Source of the DNA: Falciphora oryzae
Lineage: Eukaryota; Ascomycota; Sordariomycetes; Magnaporthales; Magnaporthaceae
Assembly: GCA_000733355.1 (NCBI GenBank)
Contig: JNVV01000009.1
Span: 1,007,605 to 1,071,604 of the forward strand
Direction: 5' to 3'
Length of the DNA: 64,000 nt
A program made the position numbers and the translations under genes. The notes beneath the pieces were generated by a model. That model was given only the letters and a program-made list of their open reading frames with translations, had not been told where the DNA came from and searched no databases. Positions 45,301 to 54,039 of this stretch are shown here, one piece after another; within the stretch, counting starts at the first letter, position 1; each line of letters opens with the position of its first letter.

Positions 45301-45978
45301 AAGCAACGCGCGATAGCTGCATAAAAACGGTAAAAAAACTAAGCGAATAAAAAACGCAGGCCGGTAGATTTTAACGTTAACAACCTAGTGTTCCTTAAAA
45401 AAAAGGGCTTTTTAACGGCCGCTCCGACGGCCCGGTTAAACTTACCGTTCGCAGGACCTTTCCGTATCCTCGAAGTAAAAAGGCATAGCTATGTTTTCGA
45501 TTTGCCGGGCAACTACAAAATCAAAAACCTGTTCCACGCCGACCGCCTCCGCAAAGCATCTACAAACCCGCTGCCTCAGTAGCATCAGATTCCGTTTCCG
45601 CCAAAGGACGTTGACGGAAAGGCCGAATTTAAAGTCGAACGAATCGAACGCTCACGTGTATTACGACGCTAGTTACAATACCAAGCAGCCTGGCGGGGTT
45701 ACGACCTAAATAACATTTGGTATCCCGCCGCGAACTTTAAGAACTCCCCGGTAGCCCTAGATAACTTTCACAAGTTATATCCAAAGGCAAATGGCCCACC
45801 GAAACGACTGGCGGAATGGATGCGCGCAGCAGCCGAAGACCGTTTTAACCCAAAGCATCCTAACGACAACGTGCCGGTTAAAGTTACGGCGAAGGGACGG
45901 CGTAGATTGGTACGCCATGTTTGACTGCCAGCTCGCATCGCTTGCGGCATTCGCGATACGAGGTTTGGGAGGGGGTAG
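42370..45978 (+). pseudogene. Gypsy-2 pol: RT, RNase H, integrase, chromodomain
   Basis: Plus-strand order: reverse transcriptase (about 42940-43670) with FVPKPYN, RFCINYR and a decayed active site reading YANDMLIY; a short connection and RNase H (about 43850-44300); integrase (about 44500-45290) with CYDCWRNK, VVVDGKNMP and ISDNAGPF, whose DDE acids are partly retained; then a C-terminal barrel (AGPFRILEV, 45450) and a chromodomain (FKVERIERSRVL...WRGYD, 45630-45770). AT content and stop density are higher than in Gypsy-1, suggesting an older or more strongly mutated copy. Confidence 0.8.
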
Positions 45979-46192
45979 TGTGACGGTTCCGCCACGAGCC
46001 AGACGTCCAGTGGCACCGCCACAACTGTGGGGCAGCGCAAGAGCGCAAGCCACAGAGAGGACTCGCGACAACTTCAGGCGCGAGTCGCGCCGGCGCGACC
46101 AGCGCCTTTTCCTTTCCCCTCTCTTCAGTGTAGAATCTTCGTTCATAGCGCCAATGCAAGGCCAGCGTGCCTCCATTAGTCCGGCCGTAACA
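45979..46192 (+). repeat. Gypsy-2 3' LTR
   Basis: 214 bp, TG...CA ends, GC-rich. Its first 50 bp are identical to 37716-37765. TSD CAAAT follows. Confidence 0.9.
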
Positions 46193-48802
46193 CAAATAGT
46201 TTAATATTCGACTTAATAACGCGGCTGCCTCTTTTTCTCCACACAACTCCGCCCACCCGCCCACTTGCTGTGCGTGCACAAGGTATTTTTCTGCTTCCCC
46301 CCAGAGCTCCCGTCGCCTCTGCGGAAACAAGCCATTAACAATACGAAATGCTGCTTTTGCAAAATATGCTTCGTCCCCTTTCGCGCCCAGGCCATATCGA
46401 GTGGCCTCTTGCACCAGCTTATGCATCTTATAAGCACGACCCCAATCGGATGTGTGTAAACTTAAAAACGAAAACTCTCGAAGACGTGCGGCCGCATCGA
46501 TGGCGTCTTCGTCCTCGCTGTCGTCTTCGTCCTCGCTGTCGTCTTCGTCCTCGCTGTCGTCTTCGTCCTCGCTTGAATGCTTATTTGCTCGCCGGCTACC
46601 ACTGAATTTAGCCACTTTCTTTACCATCTCCAAAGGAATGTTCTGGTTGTCCAAAAAAGCCAGGACATGCAGGATGTTGTATGCTATCTGGTTCTCCTAT
46701 CGGATGTGCTCGATAGAAATGCTCCACGTTTCCAAAATGCTGTTCGATACCGCGTATTTCCGATAAACGTCGGGCTCTGATTTTCGAAAAATCCTCCATC
46801 GTTTTTTGCCTCTTTTCAACTTCGACAGATATTCCTCGATCGAAATCTGCGTCCGCCGCATGTATGCCGCAGCCTGTAAGATCGCAAGCGGGAGCCAATC
46901 AAGCTCGGCAAGCAATGCTAAGGCGTCGTCCCGCTCGGTGTCGTCAATGGCTTTATTTCTCATCGTTTCGAGCAGCCTTTCCGCCTCGTCTGCCTCCATG
47001 CGCGCCACGTTAATCGTTCGTTGCGCAACAACAAGGCTGCCAGCGATCCTCTCGTCGCGACTCGTCCATAGAACCGTCCCCGTAGGGCCCCGCGGGACGA
47101 ACTCGTGCAGATTTGGTGCGTGATCAGTCGCCCGGTAAGGCTGTCCGCCCGGCGCTTTGCGGCCCGCGCCAAATAATCCGATGTTGTCGGCGTTATCGAG
47201 GATGAGCACCCAGGAAGGCTCGGCTTCGAGACGGGCTCGCACAGCCGCCAGCAGCTCTTCGCCTTTAAGATCTGCTGGCACGCCCAATTTTTTCGCTATT
47301 AATTGGTAGTTCTGCGCGAACGTCGTTTCGTTATCTGCGTGCACCCAGAAAACCGAACATGGTGCGCTGTACCACCGGCGGTACGCATATTCGAGCGCCA
47401 TCTGCGTTTTCCTGCTGCTCATCAGTCGCTGTTCCAAACGTTTGGATTGGGGCAGCCTCACCCGGACCCGCCCAGGCCCCATAGCGCGGCGGTCTGCGAT
47501 TTGGCCCGCGACGGGAGCAGCCTTTCGAGCTCTGAGAAGATGCCGCCACGCTTCACAAGGGCTTCGTTGCGCGGAAACGGTATATTGTGGTACCGCGGGC
47601 GCTTAGCCTCGTCAACGGCAGTCTGGATTCGGCTTTCGGGGCGTTAGCAATGGGGGCATATGCTACGAACTGGATTGCAAAGCCACTTACTCGAACAGTT
47701 TGCTCAGCTGCTCCGCAAGGTCTCCTTGGTCGCCGGCCTTAGCTGGCGTTTTGCCACCCTTAATACCCTTCATAACGTGGTTAAAGACTGTATCGGACTT
47801 TTGTATAACCCTAAATAAAAAATTGCGGGTTATGGTCACCACGGCATCTCCGTTTCCTTGTTGGATGCCTTGCATCTGAAAAGGCGGCCTCAGCCTATCC
47901 TTCACAAATTGCTAAATGGAAAGCGTAAAGCCCTTTACGTAACCGTGCAGCTGGTCCAACACCATCTCGTCGGCCTCAGTAAGGGGCCCATGGGCGCGCT
48001 TGTACAAAAAGGGATGGTTGACCATATTAAACAGGTGTTTGGCCAGGCCCGTAAGCTGCACTTCAAAGGTCACGTCACGATATTGCCCGGTTCGGTGGCT
48101 GAGGCGATAATTGAAGGTTTCGTAAGCGCTAAACTCAAATTTCGTCCATTTCTGGCCGATTTCGCGATCGGGCGAAAAGTAGGTGGGCTCGCTCTGCTGC
48201 GAAAAGGTCCGCTCGATAAACTCCTTAGCTTTAGCGATCTGGTTTCGGAATGGCATGACGATCCTCAGCCCGACTAGGTCGTGTATGTAGCGCAGCATAT
48301 CGTCCAAGCTTTCGAATCGCTTTCCCTTGTCCTTGGCGAGGTGATCGTCACGTCGCCGAAAGGACTCGTCGATAGACTCGACCTCTTTAACTCGCGCGGA
48401 AAGCCTAGCATGGATGCCTTCATTCATAAGACCATTCTCCAACAGCTCCTCAAGCCCCTCCATCATCCTCTTGTAATCACCTTGCACGGCGGGCCAGACG
48501 TTGTTAATAAACGTCTCTCTCAGGAGCTTGCTCCGCTCCTCGGGGTCGCCCACTTCTGGCACCTGCTAGCTCTCAATCAAGCCGTCGATTTTAGCCCGGA
48601 GTTGCCCTGTTGTTGCCGGCGGTTAAGACGAGCTACACGCGATTTGTGTGTGCGCGTAAATATCGGGGGGAAGTCGCTCGTCTCCTTGGGCAGCGGCTTA
48701 AAATGAGTTGCCCTCGGTCGGCGGAGGGAGTTCCGCCCAAAGTGGCTTCTCCGGGGGCCTATCCTCATTTGCCCGAGCCGGCACTTGAGATTCGGATTCC
48801 AT
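46193..48802 (-). pseudogene. NLR gene: RelA/SpoT-like and NB-ARC part
   Basis: Exons are 48802-47691, 47632-47462 and 47411-46193, with introns of 58 bp (GTAAGT, GCTAAC) and 50 bp (GTGAGG). Joined to 37710-37060 the length is 3153 bp, exactly 1051 codons. Residues ~70-290 form a RelA/SpoT-type nucleotidyltransferase domain with DLVGLRI (Asp ~175) and FEVQL (Glu ~247), both catalytic acids kept. NB-ARC follows: GLGGSGKT split by intron 2, LILDNADN, TVLWTSRD, LDWLPLAI. An acidic EDEDDS repeat (18-bp units, 46505-46573) precedes the TPRs. Five TAA/TAG codons interrupt this part. NLRs act in non-self recognition; the nucleotidyltransferase would be the effector (inference). Confidence 0.85.
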
Positions 48803-48837
48803 TGTGATTCTGCCTACCGTCCAGTAATCGAAGCGAT

Positions 48838-50044
48838 AGGGGGAGAGAGAGAGAGAGTATATTTAACGTCGTTATAGTCGGGATCTACCAGTCCCTGCCT
48901 CCCAGGGGGCATACGACGTGCTAGCGCTACCTAAGCTTAACACTAGGCTATATGTTGCTATCGAGGCGGCTAACAAATCAAACCAAGGGGCAAGCCCAAA
49001 GCACACGAAGTTCGGGCCGCATTCCGGCGCTCCTTGTTAATGAGCGGGCAATCGGCAAAAAAAGGGGCGAATAAACGCCGGGGCGCTGTGAGCGCTGCTG
49101 TTGGTGGTAGAGAAAAGCAGTCGGCCGGCAAGGTGCCGGAAATAGAGTACGGCCGGGTTTGGTCGGGGAGGTACCGCAATAGTCCCCCCCTGGGCCCGGC
49201 CAAAGAAAGAAAATTCGGGGGCTGGAGGGCCTAATTCCAACCCTGTGTGCTCCTTGTGTGTTTATCGCGCATCGAACGAATACGCTGCGCGGCTTGCCAA
49301 CGTGGTGCACGGCAATTCGTAACACTTCACGGTTGGCAAACAGAGCCGCGACAAGATCTTGCGCGTGCGATGCCACCTATACTTCAGTATAGTCACCGCG
49401 TGGCAACAAACAGAGGCGCGAGCGTCAAGCCAATCTTGCGCGTGCGTGCTTAGGCAGCTTACGTGCCTAAGCAGGCCAATCTTGCGCCGTGCGTATCGTT
49501 GGGATGCGGTCGACCGAGGAGGAGTCGCGTGTGTGTACGACCGAAGGGTCGCGTGTGTGTACGCCCGAAAGGGTCGCGTGTGTGGCGGGGGACGGCGGCG
49601 GCCGGGCCGGCTATTCGTCCAATGTGTTCTAACTGCTTTCCGGCCTGCAGTCTTCTTGTGCGTTCGAATCGTTCGGCTCGGTGCGCGAGGCGAAAGCGAA
49701 AAGGAAGTCGAAGGGCGGTCTGGTGATGCGCGGAGGTTGGAGCACCCGATTGTCGAAGGTTTCGGCGCGCGCGAAGCGCGCCCTGGGCGATAGGGTGCAG
49801 GCCTTCCCCTCGACTGGCAATAGGCACCCGCATACCTTTGCCAGCCATTCTCTGCTCTTTTGGCCCAGTTGCGTTGCCGACGTCGTTGTTGAAAGGAGTC
49901 GGAGAACGCGGGTCAAACAGAGCCAATTGGCCTGTTAGACCTTGTTGTGCTGCCGGCTCATTTTTGGTGGCACCACTACCAAAATGGCCGGGATTCCTTA
50001 GCGGCCACTAACAGTGGGTCCGACAGGAAAATTTTTCGGGGGGA
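48838..50044. mobile_element. 1.2-kb non-autonomous element, copy C, in the NLR 5' flank
   Basis: It matches copies A and B from the GA run and TATATTTAACGTCG to AAAATTTTTCGGGGGGA. A 15-bp direct repeat AGTAATCGAAGCGAT flanks it at 48823-48837 and 50045-50059. It has two minisatellite units (49524-49585). The insertion is 21 bp upstream of the NLR start codon (48802), separating the gene from its upstream promoter by 1.2 kb. Confidence 0.85.
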
Positions 50045-50059
50045 AGTAATCGAAGCGAT

Positions 50060-50416
50060 GTTTGAAGGACCAAGTTGGTAATAGGACCGGGCTTAGGCTG
50101 CCTTGCGTGCAATATGCACTAACAATTAAAATGCTACAATGGTGGGAAAAGGAATTGCAATAAGCAAAGTCGAGCATAGGCTGGGAAAAGAGGGGTCATT
50201 CTTTCCGTTTCTTTTTTTCGGGCCGAAGGAAGGCCTTTGCCCAAACTGAATCTGCACTTTCCGTGGCTGGCTGGCTGTGTATGCAGGATTCGTTAGTTTG
50301 ACGTGGCGCTGCACACCTAATGTGGCCATACCCAACTGATATTTAATGCCCGTTCCGGCCCGATTTCAAAGGCGGTTGGAAGGCAGCAAACACACCGAAG
50401 CCGACTGGGAAAAAAG
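50060..50416. other. Original NLR upstream region, no gene seen
   Basis: Likely the NLR promoter before element C entered. No recognisable coding frame. Confidence 0.35.
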
Positions 50417-50884
50417 ATGACTACCCCACAACGGTCCTACGAGGATTTCATCGTGGTTCGAAGCTGAACAAACCCCTGCATCGGTGGCCTGACCCGGTAC
50501 GATAGGCAGCCGTTCGCCAGCGTTAGCAAACTTGTCCTCGTCGATTACCCCCCAGACGACAGGACACCTCCAACCCCGCAAGACGTTACGGAATCCGAGC
50601 TCTTTCAACTCCTGGCTAGCCCAAACTCCGGACCACGACCTCAAATCCGTGTTATTTTCGTCAAACACATCCAGCCTCAAACTCTGGTCCTTCTTAGCGA
50701 GATCCTCGACGTGGACCCGGTGTTTTTCGCAGGCCATGTCAGCACCGATTTTCAAGATATCGAAAAGGCGCCCCCTCCGCCCTCCCTTACGTTCTTTCCA
50801 TCACATCTTGCTGAAAAGGGGTTCCTCCATGTCCATGATTGTAACACAAAATACCTCCATTTACAATGCATACCCTTAATCTAG
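50417..50884 (+). pseudogene. CorA-like Mg2+ transporter family protein, N-terminal fragment
   Basis: A 156-codon frame from ATG 50417 to TAG 50882-50884 with one TGA (VVRS, stop, TNP), which a CGA-to-TGA change explains. The stretch IRVIFVKHIQPQTLVLLSEILDVDPVFFAGHV followed by PPPPSLTFFPS resembles the N-terminal soluble domain of fungal CorA-like proteins, where R(I/V)IF(V/L)...L....DVDP.FFA.H recurs. The C-terminal membrane helices with the GMN motif are missing. A LINE tail lies just downstream. Confidence 0.45.
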
Positions 50885-50933
50885 TTTGGCAAGGCGCTTA
50901 TCCACCTTAACCCTCGACCTTCAAACCATCGTA

Positions 50934-51050
50934 TTATGCAAATGCCACATGCAGGGTGTCACACAGACTGCTAATGTGAGCTATGGGAGGCAAGAGAGGA
51001 ACAACACTCGCTACAAACGTTAAATAAACCTAACCTTACCTAACCTTATT
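50934..51050 (+). mobile_element. LINE 3' end fragment with CCTAA-type tail
   Basis: It shares TTATGCAAATGC, GGGAGGC(A/G)AGAG and AAACGTTAAATAAACCTAA with the last 190 bp of the full LINE (to 60109). It ends in a telomere-like CTAACCTTACCTAACCTTAT, the less mutated form of the other copy's tail. It lies right at the broken 3' end of the second NLR fragment. Confidence 0.6.
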
Positions 51051-51059
51051 CTAGCTGGT

Positions 51060-52105
51060 CTAGTCGGTTACCACAAGACAAAAGTTTCGCAGCATAGTAA
51101 CATCATCTTCATCTGCCTCGTCGCTGCTGCTGTCAGATTCAAAGCCCGAGTCCTGCTGTATATCTTTAGCGTCGACAGGCTTTAAAAGCGACAAAGCGAT
51201 GCCCTGTCGATCAAAAAAGCTCATAAGCGACAAAAGATCAGCTGCAGAAGATCTCCGCAAACGGACGTGCTCGAATGAGATCTGCTAAGTAGTAAGGATG
51301 GCGTTTGATACCGCGCCATTTCGCCGCAGGTCGTCCGCGTCGTGGGCTAAAAGTTTAGCCCGTTTACGCTCGCCCTTGCGAAACTCGTCGAAATACTTCG
51401 CCACCGAGCTCATCGGCGACCTTGCCTGGATATACGCCGCCGCCTGGGTGATGGCAAGGGGAACGAGGTCTAGCGCCTGCACCGGCTCCTTCGCTGTGTC
51501 CGTATCCGAAAATGTGCCCAGTTTTTTCTCTAGGAGCATTAGAGCATCTACCAGCACCATCGGCCCGACCTTAATAATGTTTTTGTGGCTCCCCGTCAAC
51601 CTACAGGCCAGGTTTTTATTGCGTGTCGTGACGAGTATAGATCCATTTCGGCTCTGTGGGAGGTAGTTTGCCAACGGCTTCCCCTCGCGGCCGCCGTGTT
51701 ATAGCGTGGCGTGCCCTCTCGTGCAGCCTTGCCTCACAGAGGGTACTTGAGCCTCCAATTGAGCCAAAGTGCCAGCTTTGGCTTAGTCGTCCTTTTGGTA
51801 GCAAGTGGGTGGAGGCTCCTACTGCCGAGCCGTGACACGCCGCTCGCTGCATAAAACACATCTTGGTCGTCGGCACTGTCAAAGATGATGGTCCATCGGC
51901 CGTTCCGTTTGTTAGATAGCCAGCCGTATGCAAGCTGTGGTATATTGGCATTGGGCTGGTTCCGATCGGGCAGTTTGACGGTGTCGGCAATGGCTCGGAA
52001 GCCTTTTTCGACGCGGGCCTACGTGCCAGCATGGATCCAAAAGATCCAATTTTCAACTAATTCCGCAGCTTTTCGATGGGCAAATTCGATGCCAGCTGCG
52101 ATTTT
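51060..52105 (-). pseudogene. Second NLR gene fragment (NB-ARC)
   Basis: The minus-strand frame 52105-51838 continues after a solo LTR at 51691-51060. NB-ARC landmarks: WIFWIHAGT, FRAIADTVKLPD, WTIIFDSADD (Walker B), GSILVTTRN, LDLVPLAITQAAAYI and a TWQISFEH box whose Trp is now a TAG. A second TAG follows HAGT. An AG acceptor precedes codon 1 at 52106-52107, but the exon with the P-loop is not visible upstream. The 3' end (DSSSDEADEDDV) is acidic like that of the first NLR, and TPRs are missing. Confidence 0.75.
51697..51837. mobile_element. Solo LTR inside the second NLR (TSD CGCCG)
   Basis: 141 bp, TGTTATAGCG...CCGTGACA, with 5-bp repeats CGCCG at 51692-51696 and 51838-51842. Removing it with one repeat keeps the NB-ARC frame (YAASG then GREGKPLANY). 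Its start matches the solo LTR at 19549. Confidence 0.8.
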
Positions 52106-52107
52106 CT

Positions 52108-52889
52108 GTTATTATTAGCTTATTTCCGTCATATTCCTGAATATTATAGCACGGCACCACTCGTAGTGGTTGATAAAGTTGATAGCTGATTGGCTGGAGA
52201 TTAGATAAGGAAGGAGGACAAGATAAAGGTGCGGCCTTCGGCCACGCCCTTTCCTTCAACCATTCTTCTCCTCTCCATCTTAATATTCACACACATTTTA
52301 CACAATCAAAGGCTTAAATGCCACGTCGTAACATTCAGCCAAAAGAGATAGCGGCGAAAGACTACTCTCTCATGACAAGGACTGTGGCTGGTGCGGTCAC
52401 TGCTACGGCTAACTGTAGGACGTCTCCACGAGCTTGTAGTGATTCGCGGGAGGGGCCGGCGTAGGGCAGATTCCGAAGTGGGGACGCCTAGCCTAACGGA
52501 GGATCGGCGTCGGTTGTCCGACTGCGAAGGGCAGGCCCACACTGCCGATAATAACTATCAGCACGTGACGGTGTCCCGCCGGCAAATTGCCTTGTCAAGG
52601 TGCACGAGGTCATAAAGGACATTGTTAGTGGCTGGGCGCAACCGCAATCGCGATTTCCTTCGGTCGCTTCCACCCTCCCCATCCCATTCACATCCGATCC
52701 GCCATAGCAAATCGATCCCAATCAGAAATTATTAGGGATAATCCCATCGGAAAAGGCCTTAATGCCTTCCACACCTCATTCAATTCGATCTGCGAAAAGA
52801 AGCAGGTGCCGCGCACTCTGGACGCGCTGGGTCAACTTAACCAAAAAGGTAAAAAAGACCGCCCGGCCTCGTTATAATATGCCCTTCTA
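52108..52889. other. No recognisable gene
   Basis: Upstream of the NLR fragment. Plus-strand frames from 52319 have ordinary composition but several stops and no domain I can name. Confidence 0.3.
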
Positions 52890-53110
52890 ACTATAACGCA
52901 AATCTCCAAACCATTGCCCTCATCCTTCTTTCAACGCTACAAATTCTCCCTACCTCTCGTCTGCTTCGCTCCGGCGGTACAGGCAAAAATATCCTCGGCG
53001 ACATTGCAAAACTCAACTCGGCCGTTGCCTCCAACGACTCCGACCTCAACCGTATCAAACCCATCATGCGTGCAGCCCTCGCGGATAATCCAAACGATGC
53101 CCTGATCTGG
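52890..53110 (+). pseudogene. Hypothetical protein fragment cut by a solo LTR
   Basis: A plus-strand frame with LLRSGGTGKNILGDIAKL, then DLNRIKPIMRAALADNPNDALIW, is open up to the LTR at 53111 and broken there. The mix of hydrophobic and acidic residues looks like real protein. I do not recognise the family, and GGTGKN is not enough to call a P-loop. Confidence 0.35.
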
Positions 53111-53395
53111 TGTCACACGGAAGAACCTGTGGACTCACCTAATCGGCCCCACAGAAGGTCCGGGAACCGGTATAGGTGCCCAACGGCCCCGAGGCCCAAA
53201 GGCCGAAGGCCGGAAGGCAGTGTGAATCATGTATTCAATACTTCGCACGGATCACAGGGTGGTTTATATAAACCCTGCCATCTCCTATGTCTTCCATAAG
53301 AGATTCCTTCTTCCTCAAGCATCTCTTGAGCCCATAGAAAGATTATCTGCAATCTAGAGATTCTTTCTCCAAGCCGTTATTGACCCCTTGTTACA
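53111..53395 (+). mobile_element. Solo LTR of the Gypsy-1 family
   Basis: It starts TGTCACACGGAAGAACC and ends CCCCTTGTTACA, the reverse complement of the Gypsy-1 LTRs as written at 11491 and 18183, with TTTATATAAACCC inside. It is 285 bp against 295 bp. The flanks (TCTGG on the left, TTAGG on the right) are not a duplication; the left side is an unknown gene and the right side is LINE sequence, so the LTR marks a recombination junction. Confidence 0.8.
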
Positions 53396-53897
53396 TTAGG
53401 TGCTGGACGGTTGGGTCCTGCGTACCAGATTTCGGCACCGTATAACGCGGTAGGTAGCACCATTATGTTAATAGCTTGTCGAAAGGACCGTATTGGAAGT
53501 CCTTTTACTGTATTTGTTAGGCAGCAAAGGTGTTAAGCTACCCCCTGAGCCTTTGCTATCCGTTTATTGACGTGGTGGGCAAACTTTAGCTTACGGTCGA
53601 ACCAGATCCTTAGCTAGCGGAATGCCGGTTTTTTGGTTTAATATATTGTAAAGCCTCTTGAGGAGCGCATAGCTGGTATAATTGCTTTCCGTCTTTTGGA
53701 AAAATGCATTAGCTTATTTTTGGCTGGGTCGAATGCCATTTGATTGGATTTTCCCCAGCGCAGTATTCGGTTAACTGCTTCCGCTGCCTTTTGAGCGCAG
53801 GTGTTTGGGCTATTGCCTATAACGCAAATCCCGATATCGTTCGCATAACCATAAAGTACGGTTTCGTTTATTGGAAGTGCCGCTACCATATATAGCA
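53396..53897 (-). pseudogene. LINE copy 2 (minus), RT part beyond the insertion
   Basis: On the minus strand this encodes MLYMVAALPINETVLYGYAN then DIGICVIGN, the RT palm with its YxDD box as YAND, then FDPAKNKLMHFSKRRKA. It corresponds to positions about 57860-58350 of the plus-strand LINE. Together with 60110-62283 it forms one minus-strand LINE split by the plus-strand copy. Confidence 0.75.
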
Positions 53898-54039
53898 CAA
53901 TCCTTCCCCGTACTAAAACTCTTGGCGGGTGCTACTGTTAGTGCGCACAGCCAATTTGCATACAATTCCTTAACAAACACGTTCAACCACGCAAAAGAGC
54001 AAGCAACCTCCCAGCCCAAAGGCTGGCGACGGCGTCCTG

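Larger units (their letters stand above)
37716..46192 (+). mobile_element. Gypsy chromovirus 2, inserted in the NLR gene
   Basis: The 3' LTR (45979-46192, 214 bp) begins TGTGACGGTTCC and ends GCCGTAACA. The first 50 bp of the 5' LTR are seen at 37716-37765 before an assembly gap. The 5-bp duplications CAAAT lie at 37711-37715 and 46193-46197. A purine tract (TTTGGGAGGGGGTAG) precedes the 3' LTR, giving plus orientation. Internal gag and pol are heavily decayed and two 1.2-kb elements sit inside gag. Removing one CAAAT copy and the element restores the NLR frame. Confidence 0.92.

Noticed and set aside
48281..48706. Plus-strand frame opposite the RelA/SpoT region
   Set aside because: It is antisense to a domain with recognisable catalytic motifs and a verified exon model.
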